The translations under genes and the position numbers were made by a program. The notes under the pieces are model-generated. The model did no database searches. It was not told the DNA's origin and worked only from the letters and a program-made list of their open reading frames with translations. A stretch of DNA of 64,000 bases, taken from assembly GCA_977006965.1 (NCBI GenBank), contig OZ345369.1, positions 2,653,043 through 2,717,042 on the forward strand, given 5' to 3'. This document shows, one piece after another, positions 30,967-42,537 of the stretch; the first letter of the stretch is position 1; each line of letters begins with the position of its first letter. This DNA is from Phymatolithon calcareum. Its lineage: Eukaryota; Rhodophyta; Florideophyceae; Hapalidiales.

Positions 30967-33480
30967 ATGTCAATGAACCCCGCCGCGATGGCGGCCGCCA
31001 TCCGCCAGGTGGCCCAGGGTGTCGGGCCACATGTCAACTGGATGAACAAACCAATACCCAGCATGTGCGACATTCTCGAACATGTTTTCAACCTCGCCCA
31101 AGACGAATGGGCCGGCAAATTTCTCTTCTTCCCCAACCCACATGTCGATTCCGGTGTCTTCACATGTCCTCTTAACCTGCAGTACAAGGTGGCTGGTAAA
31201 ATCAAACAAGACGTCAAGGCCGGACGCGTCGGGCCGTACATGACAAACTCCTACATTTACCTCGGTGCCGACGATACTAGCTCTGATCGGCAGTTCTACT
31301 GCGATTGGGTCATTGTTCCAGCTTTCAAAATTGGAGAGCAGGGTGCCTCTTACTTCATTCAAAAGACTCAAACGGGTCCAAATCAGGATCACAATGGTGC
31401 CATGCAATCTGCACTTTACCGGACTATCACAGATGATGTCACCGGAGAGGTGCTTTATGTCGGTGACATGCCGGAAACTGATACATATCAAGTCGTGCAT
31501 ATGGTTCATCTTAACGGCGCTTATCATCAACGGCCAATGTGTATTTTTGAAGGTTCGGTTCTCCGTTCTGCACTCACGGCCGATAACGGCCGTATCTCTA
31601 TTCCGCAAGTTGTTAAAGCACTCGTCTTGTATTACCACACGCGCGAAACCCGCATCTGCATATCGTGCAGTGCTCATCCGTCAATGTGCTGCAATTTTCC
31701 GGTGTCTCTTCGTCAATCTGAACACTTTAACGACCTGCGTTTCAATGCGAATAACACCCGCACGCATCTCGGGCATTATTCTGGTAAGCAGACTGTGATG
31801 TATTTGAAAAAAGGTGCTGTTGTGAGCAACGATATTGAGAATACATTGCATCGAGCCAGCACGGAAACAAATCTAGATACTGTACTATCTTTGCGACAAT
31901 GGGCGGTTCGAGATCGTCTTGGTGCGGCCGTGCAATGTGCATTTGGAAAATATGTCCAGCGCCCACCGATCAGTACCGTCGCGGTCGCTGCTACGATATT
32001 TAATGTGGACAAAAGTTTTGATGAGATTGTGGACATTCTTGCAGAATCCGACAATCCACACTTGGCGGCGCATCGGCATTACAGTCGGTCCCTGTTTGGC
32101 TCCTCTTCTTCCCCGGATTCCGCGAGACTGTCTGATGTTTCTTTTTGGGGAAATTCACAGAGCTGTTGGATGGTCACGGATGGCAATGAAATCGACATTT
32201 TGCAATCTGTAGTGCCGAAATACACTGTGAATGGTCCTATTGCCATTTCAAACTTGGGAGGAAAACACAGTGAGCGCCGTGATCAAATTCAAAATATGTG
32301 CTTTTCGCACCAGACGGACAATAGGGCGGAGGAAGTACGACTTGCTGAGCAACTTGCCGTTGCGCAGCAAGAAGTGGAAAGAGAACGCCAGGTTGATCAG
32401 TTTCGCATGTGCGAGACGCAACGGCAGTGCCTAACTAAAGAGCAGCAACAAAAGCTTATTGCTATCGAACAGCAGGCTATGCAACATCAGCAACTAACCC
32501 AGCAACAAGCCCTTGAGTACAGGGATATCGTGGGGAAGCAGCGAGCCATAGGACAGCAGCAAGCGGCAGCGCAGCAGCTTGAATTGAGTCAGGTGTGGCA
32601 GGATGTCATTCAACAGTGTGAGGGACGGTTACAAGATGCGAACATAACGCCGGCAGTGCAGAGCATGACGTCGAACACATCCGCTCTAGGCGAGGCTCTA
32701 GTGCAGGCATACACTGAAAGCGCGCGACGTGCTCTCCAGTCTTGTACGGACGGTGTGGATCGAACACATTTGAACTCATTTCTGCCCGGCAATGGTTCGC
32801 ACGAGATTGTGAAAAGACAAGGTGAGCTATCTCATGCGCCTAACTCAGTTCGTTTTGGAAAAAGACCAAGATCCGATGTCGGTTATAATGTACATTACAT
32901 GCCACAAGCTTCTCCGTTACTCTCCGGAGAAGAAATCCGCGCACGGATGGGGAAACCGCAAGTATCTGGTATAAGTCGCCTGCAGGCAGACATGACAGCG
33001 AGTTCCAGCTCCACGATTTACGCCCGAAGCACAGCGCTTCGCACAGCGGCTGGGCAATCTCCACTGGACGGCGGCGCAGAGGTGTTACCTGGTGCATGGC
33101 ACAATAGCAATGTAATCGGTCGTGCGGTCGATAATGGAGTAGCTCACTCACAGCCTCGGCGACCTGCACCTAGAGCGAGAATATTATTACCGCGAGGACC
33201 GCAGCCAGCACCTCAGTCTCCGGAGGACCCGAAGAGGAAACGGGAACTTGACATGCGTATTCGAAAACGAGAAGCCGCTAGAAGAAGTGACGCGAGAAGG
33301 TTAGCGAGAGTGCAACGATTGCAGGTGCAAAAGAATGAGTTGGAGCGCACGGCGGATGATTTGCGGGTGAAACAGACGAAACTTCTGGAAGAGAATGCAA
33401 TGCTGAGGAGACAGGTCACTGCGCTGGGAACATTTCAGGTCTTTACAAAAGTGAATCACACTGCGCGCGATGATGAGTAA
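30967..33480 (+). CDS. bZIP-like protein, 837 residues
   Basis: A single uninterrupted ORF. Residues 1-450 form a conserved-looking globular region of unknown type, including PHVDSGVFTCPLNLQYKVAG and a Cys-rich ICISCSAHPSMCC segment. Residues about 455-565 are Gln-rich coiled coil. The C-terminus is a bZIP: basic run from KRKR (756-759) through REAARRSDARR, and an ideal leucine zipper with Leu at 785, 792, 799, 806, 813 and 820. In the invariant Asn-x7-Arg pattern, Asn is Lys767 and Arg is Asp775, so DNA recognition is probably altered or lost. Likely nuclear, dimeric. Could also be a domesticated element protein. Confidence 0.75.
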   Translation: MSMNPAAMAAAIRQVAQGVGPHVNWMNKPIPSMCDILEHVFNLAQDEWAGKFLFFPNPHVDSGVFTCPLNLQYKVAGKIKQDVKAGRVGPYMTNSYIYLGADDTSSDRQFYCDWVIVPAFKIGEQGASYFIQKTQTGPNQDHNGAMQSALYRTITDDVTGEVLYVGDMPETDTYQVVHMVHLNGAYHQRPMCIFEGSVLRSALTADNGRISIPQVVKALVLYYHTRETRICISCSAHPSMCCNFPVSLRQSEHFNDLRFNANNTRTHLGHYSGKQTVMYLKKGAVVSNDIENTLHRASTETNLDTVLSLRQWAVRDRLGAAVQCAFGKYVQRPPISTVAVAATIFNVDKSFDEIVDILAESDNPHLAAHRHYSRSLFGSSSSPDSARLSDVSFWGNSQSCWMVTDGNEIDILQSVVPKYTVNGPIAISNLGGKHSERRDQIQNMCFSHQTDNRAEEVRLAEQLAVAQQEVERERQVDQFRMCETQRQCLTKEQQQKLIAIEQQAMQHQQLTQQQALEYRDIVGKQRAIGQQQAAAQQLELSQVWQDVIQQCEGRLQDANITPAVQSMTSNTSALGEALVQAYTESARRALQSCTDGVDRTHLNSFLPGNGSHEIVKRQGELSHAPNSVRFGKRPRSDVGYNVHYMPQASPLLSGEEIRARMGKPQVSGISRLQADMTASSSSTIYARSTALRTAAGQSPLDGGAEVLPGAWHNSNVIGRAVDNGVAHSQPRRPAPRARILLPRGPQPAPQSPEDPKRKRELDMRIRKREAARRSDARRLARVQRLQVQKNELERTADDLRVKQTKLLEENAMLRRQVTALGTFQVFTKVNHTARDDE

Positions 33481-34770
33481 GGAGGCCAGCGAGAGAGAAG
33501 CTTCTTCACGAGGGAGTGAGGCTGGGAGGGAGGCAAAGAAGAAGCTTCCCTCCCACAGTGTGTACAACCGATAATGTGATTTGCCCTCTTTTGTGCAGTC
33601 AGTGGCAAACACCATCAGATTCGAAAATTTTAGTTCTCTGGGTCTTGTCGACGTTGCTTTGTAAACAATATCATACAATATTATCATTCGTTCGCAGAAT
33701 ACGGCAGATGATGCTTTCCTCATGGGCAAGTCAGACACAGTCCGTATGTTACCAATTGGCCGATGTAGCTCTCGAAAACAATGCTGTTCAAGTTGTGCAA
33801 ATGGCGATTCTGAGTTCTGTAACAATACCATATCTTCCGACCAACTTCCGCGAGCGCACGCAGTGACTATAAACACAGTATTTTCTTTCTTCATTGCCAC
33901 CCTCGCCACCGCCACCGCATTCTCAGTGTTACCTACCCCAGCCCCATTCCCAAAATTTAACACTCTCTGTCTTCGCTTCGCGAGTCTTCCGGGCGTACGG
34001 CAAACGTAAGAACCGTGATCCAAGGATTCCAAAAAGAGCACGAGCGCGGCCGCCACCGTGGCATCGCCAACACCTTTGCCTTGGTCTTCCGGATGCACGG
34101 CAAACGCAAAAACCGTGATCCAGGGATTCAAACAAGAGCACGATCGCGACCACTACCGTAGACACGCCAACACCTCCGCCTTTCTTGACCTTTGCATAAT
34201 GCTCTCCAAGCTTTGGGCAACGCCCTGAACGGCAACACCAACCACCGCATAACAGTCCACGCTCCGTCCGCCCTCGTACATGACGCAATGACTCGCTCCG
34301 AACGCTCTCTGAGGGCGGCGAGGCACCCCGCCCAAGCTCCTGAGAATGCTGTGTTTTCGGATGACCTCCCAATATTCGGAGGCGACTGTTGAGCTGGGCT
34401 TATGATTTGATTGTGCGAGCCGTTCGAACGTACCGGAAGGGACGTAGCAGTGACGAGACCTCACTTTCAGCATTCCGACAGGTTGTCAGTAATGGTCAGT
34501 CGGAGACAATGCTTCGTGGAACGTTAATCTGTGATATTGGTGCGGTGTGCGGGCTACGACCGAAAGGTTATTTGTTGGCGGTACTTCGGGGGCTTAGCAC
34601 GAGAGATACTCTAGTACCAGTTCATATGTAGGGTCTATAAGATAGAGGCTATTGGCAACCGGGGAGGAAAAGGGGGAGGACCGGTGCCAGTTGGTTGTGG
34701 ATACGTAAAATTGACGCATTTCTATTCCTACTAAGGTGGCTGCTTTGGTAGGATCCTCGCCTGTCTGCCC
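33481..34770. other. Intergenic with a short tandem repeat
   Basis: No gene accepted. The overlapping minus-strand ORFs (33301-34131, 33929-34372) draw their repeated peptide from the tandem repeat at 33987-34187. The region 34630-34770 precedes the gag start and should hold the 5' part of the next retroelement, but no LTR could be matched. Confidence 0.45.
33987..34187. repeat. Two tandem copies of a 100-bp unit
   Basis: Both copies begin CTTCCGG and share ACGGCAAACG, CCGTGATCCA and CGCCAACACCT. Divergence is moderate. On the minus strand each copy encodes similar peptide (SLDHG core), but nothing supports a real gene. Confidence 0.75.
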
Positions 34771-36084
34771 ATGAAGGGCAAGTTGGGACTTCGCACATCC
34801 GGAAGCAAAAGGGGATTTATTAAGAGCAGGACGGTGCCGCTCTATAAGTCAGAACGCTTAGCAGCTTCTCTAGCCGACAAGGCTTCAGTGCGAAGCCGCC
34901 GGTCCACAGTTATGGGCCCAGGAGGAAACAGCGAGCGAGGCCGTGGACGCGGTCAGGATGGACTGCGTACATCTCGCGCTGGATAGATTCCCACTCTCAC
35001 GGATAACTCGAACCCTCGACTGTACTGGAGGATGTTATTCAATTGGATACGATTCCAGGACCTTGCGGAAGAGGGATCAAAGTATAAGCTGTCAATCGGG
35101 CAGCAGATCTACGCCATCGTTACAAATATCAGAGGTAATGCAGGGCAGCGCCTTGGGCATGTACCGGAGATGGTGAGTGCTGGCATGACGCGGGACGAGT
35201 TCGCCGAAGTCGTAGACCACATTTTGGATATCGCTGATCCATTGGATCGTGAGGCTTCTTTTCTGGAGACGGCGGGCGCATGGAGGGACATCATGGCAAA
35301 GGCCCACTCGGGCGGCAAGCAGTCGTACGATAAATATTGGTCAGAACTCTGCACCCTGTGTGTGCAGTACGCATATGCCCATGGCGAGGCAGCCCAGTCG
35401 CCCGGGGTGCAGGAGCTGCTCTCTCTTCTATGCGTTCTCAACGCAAGGTTGGGGAGGACGGAGTTCAACATGGTGTTTCAAACGCCCATGGAACACCAAG
35501 GAAGGCTGAACGACGGGAAGAAGGGAAGGACAGATATGACTCGATGGGCATCACGCAGGATAGGCCCACAATCCGCTGTCCAGGCGATGAGTCAGGGGCC
35601 TACTTCGCCCTCAGGCGCAGTATGTGCGCAATCTGACACATCTGGAATACCACGAACGCGAGCTGTGGGGAGCAGCACGGCACCAACACCGCATGCGACC
35701 GACAGAGTGTCGGACTTGCTCACGGATGCGCAAGCAAAGATAGCCGATATGCAGAGGGGCACGCAAAGTGCACAGACACTGCTCGAATGTGGGGTACCGT
35801 CTGGAGAAATGGCCGCACAGATTCAGGCTGAGGTGGCTGTGGTGAATACCACGAGCGGTACAATTAGTGCTGATATTACACGGGCACAGATACTTGCAGC
35901 TGATATGACATCACAGCCAGGAAATCAGACAGGTGTAAGACATGAGAGCGCTCAAGGGCAGGATCCCATGATGGCAATGGAGTCTGTCAGGGTCGCGCTG
36001 GGCCGGCTGGACTACGGTGAAGGTGCCCTTACCTCGCCCGCCTTTACCAAAGTCACAAGATCGTCCTCGAATTCTACGGAGTAA
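34771..36084 (+). pseudogene. Retroelement gag, interrupted by stop codons
   Basis: Gag-like protein in one frame from ATG 34771 to TAA at 36082, with one in-frame TAG at 34984-34986. The first 71 residues are basic; the capsid-like middle (from about 35032) includes YWRMLFNWIRFQDLAEEG and is helical; the C-terminal third is Ser/Thr/Gln-rich. Beyond the TAA the same frame continues at 36091 into the nucleocapsid. The stops may be decay or a translational readthrough system. The element lacks a matched LTR. Confidence 0.65.
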
Positions 36085-36090
36085 CGGGAG

Positions 36091-36400
36091 GTGCAATCAT
36101 CTCTTATGTGCTGGATTTGCAAGGGACCACATTACGCTTCATCTAACCCGAAATGCAAGAATGCTCTGAAACTGAAGCGACAGAAGGACGCTGCCGCTAA
36201 AGCTGAAGCCCGAAAAGATGAAAGGAAAGGTGGTGGGACCGCTGATTCAAAGGAAGACATGAGTCCCAAGATGGGCCTCCTGGCCCCCGTATGGGCCGAT
36301 CCCCCGAACACTGCCGAATGCTTGCTTGGGGGCAGCAGTGCATCTTACAATGGGAAGAAGGGTTTGCGCTCTATGATCGGTAGTATGAACAGCGCGCAAG
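36091..36400 (+). pseudogene. Retroelement nucleocapsid (zinc knuckle) segment
   Basis: Same frame as gag after a TAA. It carries CWICKGPHYASSNPKC, a knuckle variant with Cys-x2-Cys-x3-His-x7-Cys spacing, followed by a Lys/Arg-rich helix. Nucleocapsid knuckles bind the element's RNA. At about 36380-36410 the reading frame shifts by one to enter the protease, a common arrangement for making less Pol than Gag. Confidence 0.6.
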
Positions 36401-36409
36401 CAGGCCATT

Positions 36410-37852
36410 GTGGATGGTGGCGCTGCACGTTCTGTGGTGGGCATCGGCACTTACATCGAGATATGCGAAGACCAGGGCATGGAGCCAAATATTCTACCGC
36501 GAAAGCAGCATGAAACGGGTGGACATGCTTTCGGTACCCGAAATAACCTGTCACGCATCGATGAGATAATTGGACGTTGTGATATTCCAATTCCAGTAGG
36601 CAAGGGCAAATACCTGTTTGCCCACGCTATAGTTGTCGACTCTGATGTGCACTTTATTATCGGGAAAGAGACGCTTCGCCAGTGGGAAAGCCTCGAATCA
36701 CACAGCGGCGATTGGCTAGAGGTACAGGTTACCGATACCCGTGTCCGCTTGGCAGCTACACTAGCTGAGTTGGACGGACACTCACGCTTGCGCATCAGCG
36801 GCGATGACATGATGTTGAACGTCGCGGAGTCGATTCTCGTGGATGCCAAGCATAGCGATGTTGTTAAGATCATTGAAAAGATCCACAAGCGAACCTATCT
36901 ACCGCCGGGCTCGGTGGAGCAGCTATTACGGAAGGCAAGAATGTGGAACGCGAACAGGCGAAAACAGATTTATGTTGTTCATTTGAAGTGCCGAAGCTGC
37001 TTGCGCAGCGGAGAACCTAAGCCTGCGAAAAATTTCAGCCTGTCAAAAATACACTTGCATTTCAACACGCGAGTTTGTCTTGATATCCTGTACTGGTCGG
37101 ACCATATGGCAGTGCATGTCGTCGACTCAGCAACAGGGTATTCTGAGCTGGCCCACATCAGCTCGCGTGACCTACCCCCGTTACTACGCGATGTTTACAA
37201 TATCTGGTTTCTCCGACACGGAGAACCAGTCGAGCTTCTGGCCGATTCAGAATTGGACAGAAGTATTATGGTAGCGTGGGCGAAGGAGAAGAACGTAAAA
37301 TTTTCCGCTCTGCCAGCACGCCGCCATAACAAAGCTGGAATGGTAGAGCGCAAAAATCGTGTCATTAAGGATGTTGTCGAAAAAAAACTAGATAATCACG
37401 ACACGCTCCGCTGCCTGAAATTTCTTGAGAAGCTACAGGAAGCTGCGCTTTTAAGTATCGTGCTCTACGGCGGGCGCATTGCATCTGCGTTTGAGATGGC
37501 GCGTGGATATACACCTTCAATCGCAGGAACAGGGACTCTTATGCAGCCAAAATCTGTACGAGATGCTCATGAAGAGCTAACCGCGCGCAGACTGATCGCC
37601 AAAATTCTGAGAGCGCGCCCTGAGAAGAATTGGCGCGAAGACATTTGTGTTGGCGATACGGTTTTAATTTTGGTGCCCGGCGGTAACCGAAAGCGCGGGA
37701 AGTGGTAGGAAGCCACCGTAAATTCTGTTCGTGCTAATGGAGCAGTGGTCTGCGGTAAGGGGCTGTCGAAGCGCACAATAGCGCGGGAAGATGTCCGCAC
37801 GATCCCAACATCGCAACTCGCTCGACAAGTTGTGCGCGCAGAGCTTCAATAA
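36410..37852 (+). CDS. Retroelement protease-integrase polyprotein
   Basis: A 432-residue ORF to 37708, with the same frame continuing after TAG to 37852. It begins VDGGAARSVVG, an aspartic protease active site (DGGA). The integrase follows: a Cys-x2-Cys (LKCRSC) zinc-binding end, then catalytic residues in VCLDILYWSDHM, ELLADSELD and HNKAGMVERKNRVIK, spaced about 54 and 34 residues. The C-terminal piece (REDVRTIPTSQLAR) resembles the DNA-binding tail. No reverse transcriptase is seen before or after. The order PR-IN is like copia, but the integrase is not a typical copia sequence. Confidence 0.75.
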
Positions 37853-37949
37853 CCATCCGACTCGCCTAGTGACGGCGGCGGTGAGACAGATGAATCGGAA
37901 GATGATGAGAGCCAGGACTCGGATAGTTCGAACGGCTAAACTGTCAGAG

Positions 37950-38011
37950 GAAGCCTTGCCCGTATATTCGTATGACTGCCGGGCTTTAAAAACTTGCAAT
38001 AAAAAAAGATG
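37950..38011 (+). repeat. Retroelement 3' tail, copy 1
   Basis: The stretch GAGGAAGCCTTGCCCGTATA (from 37950) leads to GGGCTTTAAAAAC and an AATAAAAAAAG A-rich end. The same tail closes fragments at 42258-42305 (plus) and 46075-46130 (minus). It directly follows the gag-PR-IN coding region here. Confidence 0.75.
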
Positions 38012-39241
38012 AATATTTCAACGGGGAACCACTTGAACCACTGCATCGTTTTATTTTACAAGTCATCAGTGCCAGAAACCGCTGACAATGAAACCCCGTT
38101 AACTATCCTATGTAGCACTTGTCTTCCTTAATGACAATTGCTTCACTTATGTCAATCTTCTCCAACTCTATAATATTTTTCTTCGGAGTAACATTGCCAA
38201 GTAAGCAGCAATCCTTGGGAGCCCAAAATCCTCTCGGCATGTTGACAAAACTTCTGGAGGGGAGTTCTTAAACAGATCCCCGCTCGGGTGATATCATTAA
38301 ACGACATGAAACATGGAGAGGATAAGACTTGCGATCCGTGAGGCCAGGAGAGATCAACGTGGTTCTTCAGTTCTCGACATATTTTCAGAGAAATTCCTGT
38401 AGGAGAGAACCTGTTGATGCTGCAACTGCTAACAGAAATATCTTGCCGTTCGGGGACAGATGAGTGACATACTCGCCTTTGAAAAGAATTAACATTATAT
38501 CGATCTCCCCTAGGTGCTAGAACTTCAGAACTTTAGTGAACGCAATATAACTGTGTCGGTAATGTGTGGTCGGCGGGTGGAGTCCTTTAGGAAATCGCAT
38601 CCTATAATGCTGCCGGGCCTGTCCCAGTGCATCTGAGGAGCTCTATCTAGAGTTCGACCTGGCAAAACCCTGGACTTCCGCTTCCCTGGACTAATCTACA
38701 AGAACTCAAAGGGTATGGGAGGGTGGGAGAAACAAAAGAAACGAATTGTCGATGCGGTCGAGCGGACGGAGACAGATGTTGCACGGATGACGGTTTGGCA
38801 GGTGCCATGATCCTGTACTGGGTGTCTTCCGATACATTTCATTTAGCTTTCGTGTTGGTAGCCGCTGGACCGGCTCTTGTAGCGATTACTGCGGGTTTCG
38901 AGTTGGGTATGACAATATCCAGGACATTCGAAGAAACGGATGGTCGTGCAGCCGAAGGGTGCTGCGGTCGAACCGTATTTTACGCGTGGTTCATTGTGTG
39001 CTTTTATTCTTCGAGGCTTGGGACATTCGTCTTCGTCCCTGCTTCGATTGTTTGATAAACGTTCTTCTGCGTTCTTTGAAATTGTAGGGATTAAAGATAC
39101 TTTTGCGCCCATGATTTCCAATTTCATCTAAATATCTACTAACCCACGCTTGCTCAAACTTTCCAACAAGTCCATACAGTAACATAGACAGACAGTTCGT
39201 TAATATCAGCAAACCATGCATCACTTGCCTCCTTCTCACCG
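38012..39241. other. Intergenic, no gene recognised
   Basis: I searched for a reverse transcriptase downstream of the PR-IN element and saw none. ORFs at 38723-39055 (plus) and 38843-39239 (minus) overlap and neither shows a family signature. Confidence 0.45.
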
Positions 39242-40590
39242 CAGAAAACTAAATTCACTGTCATGAATGACGCAGGAAGAACTCAAGGGACAAGCGCATT
39301 AGCCCTACACTGTTTAACATTCTCATGGGTAGCCTGGCAGAATGTGTCACGGCCAATAGTCTCAATGATTCGGACGCGAGCCTTCGTCTGAACATGTTTG
39401 CCAATGAAGTCATACTAATGGCAAGAAATGAAGAAGAAGTACAGAAAATGCTCCAGGAATGCTCCGAATGGGCACGGGAGGTGGTCGACCCGAAGATCTT
39501 TAGTCATACTCGCACGTCGAAAGGTCGGAAAACCCATCGTACTGGTAAACGAGGCAGTTGAATTACGACGTAGTGCAGACTATCTCGGGATGACAATTCA
39601 CGTGAACAGTATTCCTGACGACAAGCATCTGGAGCGATTCGAAAGCGCAAGCGCCAAAGTACGGCTCATGAGCAACCTAAGCATGATACGAAGAGGATAT
39701 AGCACCAAAAAGAGTATCAGGATCTTCAAAGCGTTTTTCTGGCCAGTATATGAGTACGCTGCCCATATAACACCCGACTCGACGAGTCCCTGTATTAGGG
39801 ACGAGGCGATATACTAGAATGAACATTTACGAAAAGCTGCTCCCGTAAAGTCTTAAGAGTGTTAATGAGGGCTTTCAAATAAGCAACTAAACAGTTGCAA
39901 AAAAAATATAACACGACACTATCGGTGTATCGAAAGGTGTATGAAAGCAGAAGTGAGAATTCAGAAGGACATTGCAACGATTGTATTCGAGAATTGTGCA
40001 GCGCGGCACTGGAAAAGACTAATGAAACTGTGCGATATAGAGCCCTTGGAGTTTCTTCGACAGAACCTGCTCCGGAAGCAAAAACGAAGATTAAGCAGGA
40101 TTGTGGATGACACAGATGACACAGGACAGAGCTAGAACTTGAAACTCTCGACTGTATACGGGAATCAAACACGACAACGGACATTCAAGATAGATCTGGT
40201 CTTCAGCGAGTATGGTAACAGCAAGAAGAGCACCGCATCAGGAAAATTACGTTCGCCAAGAATAGTATACCGCGCCAAGCAGTGAGAATGAAAGCAAGCA
40301 GATACAGAATTTTATGTGCAACGTGGTTTGTAGGCCATTTTCCGAGAAACTCACCGAAGTTAATTGAAGAAATGGGCAGTCAAGGATCATGGGCAGTTGG
40401 AGCACTCAGCACAATCCTGAATAATCCTTGATGGACCCCGGCAGAAGAGATTGACTTGGTTAGAGCCATTGATGTGATTCTATGTATTTCCGATTAAGGA
40501 AGCTGAATTTTCAATGCTAATAGAATATGCTTAGAAAGGTGCGGACTTTCCTCCAGTTGGGACACATGGTGCCTTCTCAATAAATCCATT
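39242..40590 (+). pseudogene. LINE fragment, second copy of the 27.5-kb family
   Basis: Similar along its length to 27600-28740. It retains ISPTLFNILMGSLAECV, a decayed catalytic box MFANEVILMAR (FADD changed to FANE), YLGMTIHVNSIPDDKHLERF and SIRIFKAFFWPVYEYAAHIT. The frame is interrupted at 39774-39905 by a truncated retroelement tail, after which VRIQKDIATIVFEN resumes. The 3' end has CTTCTCAATAAATCC near 40574-40588, as in the first copy. Confidence 0.85.
39774..39905 (+). mobile_element. 5'-truncated retroelement tail nested in the LINE
   Basis: A 130-bp insertion ending in an A-run, flanked by ATATAACAC at 39765-39773 and 39906-39914. Its sequence (CCTGTATTAGGGACGAGGCG, then GGCTTTCAAATAA) matches the 3' end of the LINE fragment at 41740-41860. 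It is a dead-on-arrival copy of that family. Confidence 0.85.
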
Positions 40591-40619
40591 TAATTACGAT
40601 ACAACCAAGATGGGAATAT

Positions 40620-41860
40620 GCCATGCACCTGACGCCATGGACTCTGAGAGTCTAAACAGCAGTTGCAAAATTTGAGAAGACTTTTTTCGCACAAGTATTC
40701 AGTACAGTATCGAAAAAACCTTGCGGAAAATAGGGAACCGCTTGTGGAAGCAACCAAACACATTCAAGCAAAGCAGTCTACTGAAATGCTTCGATCAAAA
40801 TTCCTTAAAATGGAAGGAGATCGTTTCGAATTGAAGAGGAAGAGGAGAATCCCGTATGAAAAGACGAGGGAGATACCAGCAATCCTCAAACTCTCGAACG
40901 TGAAGCACAGGCAATTAGCGCTTCAGTATAATCAGCGCCAAAGCAGTAGTACACCAACTGAAGCCATTTGGGGTGTTCGGGATATATATTAGGAAAGCCA
41001 TACGTATCTACAAGTCACTGATCCAAGCAAGGGGGAAATACTCTATCCACCTCACACCGTGGACTTCAGAAGTACAAGAAGCTATCAAAGAAGCAGAAAG
41101 AACCTTTTTCTTCCGAGTATTCCGTGGTACTGCAAGTGGAAGGATCGAGCGACTCTGGCTTCTGTGCAGGATCCAACGACCAAAACACAGGAGAGAAATA
41201 TTAGCGCTGAGGATGCTGCGACGAGGAAAGGCAAGGAAGGTGGCTATCCTATCCAAGCTAAGGGAAGAGCGAACTTTCAAAGAATTGCAGTGGGTAAGTC
41301 GCGTTATTGCCGCGATGCTGCAACAGGAATAGTTCACGGTCCCCTACAAACATATGCAGGAAGGGAAATCTCCCTGCCAACTCCGACGAATACTGTTCGC
41401 TAAAGAAGACATGAGGCTCGAAAGAAGAAGAGAGAGGAATGTACCGTACGACAAACCGGATGAGATTCCCGGCCATCCTCAGATTTGCCAAAGTGAGACA
41501 TCGACAGCTGGCCATAAAATACGCAAGCGGAAGATTCCCTCAAGTGAGCATGACGCTAATATCGAATACATTCGGAACGGCAGCATTCGGAACGGCAGCA
41601 GAGCGCCACCTGGAGACCATACGCATTAACCTAGCAAAGTATGAACTGAACCCCGGAGAAATTCTAAGAACGGAAAGGGCATTAGACTCCATACTACTCT
41701 ACAGCGTCACCATAATTGACAATATGAAGAACGACGAGACCCTGTATTAGGGAGGAGGCGATATACTAGAATGAACAGGTACGAAAAGCTGCTCCCGTGC
41801 AGTCTTAGGAGTGTTAATGTCGGCTTTCAAATAAACAAGTAAATAGTTGCAAAAAAAGTA
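40620..41860 (+). pseudogene. LINE fragments of a second family with 3' end
   Basis: Decayed coding sequence in several frames. The segment 40973-41332 reads IYKSLIQARGKYSIHLTPWT and EAERTFFFRVFRGTASGRIE, typical of the region after the RT thumb in LINE proteins. The segments 40790-40990 and 41390-41600 are homologous to each other (KRRIPYEKTREIPAILK against RRERNVPYDKPDEIPG), so two copies are joined or the domain is duplicated. The 3' end at 41740-41860 has GGCTTTCAAATAAAC and an A-run. Confidence 0.65.
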
Positions 41861-42320
41861 CATCTGCGGAAGATTTCCGCAGGTGTCGACAACAAGCATG
41901 GTGGAAAATTTTAGAAACCGAGCTGAACAGTATATGGCAACGCCGGAAATTTTTTTTCAGGATATGACCTGAAAGAAGACAAAGGACCGGATACCGAGAA
42001 AACACTTAACGAGCTTTTGCTATTCAGCAAGACCATCATCGAGTGCATGAAAAACGAAGAAGACTGCTCTGAAATCAAGATACGAGAAGTTACGTAAATG
42101 TCCCTTAGGAAACAAAGCCTAATAGCGAGAACACCAGCAGCGAACCCACAGGAAAACCACATAGAAGGTAGGACGATCCAAGTTCCAAACTTTCCCCACC
42201 GCTTATGCAAGGCGGTTGGTATCAACGGTCGACACACTGGAAGGTAGCAACTGAGGAAGCCTTGCCCATATATTCGTAAGACTGTGTGGCTTTTAAATAA
42301 ACTTCAATCATTTTTTTCGA
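41861..42320 (+). pseudogene. Retroelement C-terminal coding piece with shared 3' tail
   Basis: An open stretch (about 41960-42097) reads TEKTLNELLLFSKTIIECMK, similar in style to KALDKLLFFTIVFYEDME at about 43790-43850. It is followed by a 3' region (42100-42305) that is repeated on the minus strand at 46070-46290 and ends GGCTTTTAAATAAAC. Likely the end of a retroelement protein plus its 3' UTR. Confidence 0.55.
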
Positions 42321-42537
42321 AAAACCCCTATATCAGACTTCCTCTTCTTTCCCGAATTCGCAATGCTGAAAACAGGAAACTATTTCTAGCTAGCACTCAG
42401 TGATTATTAGAACAAAAGACAGCTACTTATACTTCATCTTGTCAGCCGATGCTGAACAAGTAGACGAGCTCACCGAAAGAATCTGAATTGGCGTTGCGCT
42501 CGCACACGCGAAAGGAATGTCAAATCAGGAGTAGAGA

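Noticed and set aside
30970-31677. A 235-residue minus-strand ORF
   Set aside because: It is antisense to the clearly coding bZIP-like gene.
33301-34131. A 276-residue minus-strand ORF downstream of the bZIP-like gene
   Set aside because: It overlaps the bZIP coding end and its repeated peptide comes from the 100-bp tandem repeat.
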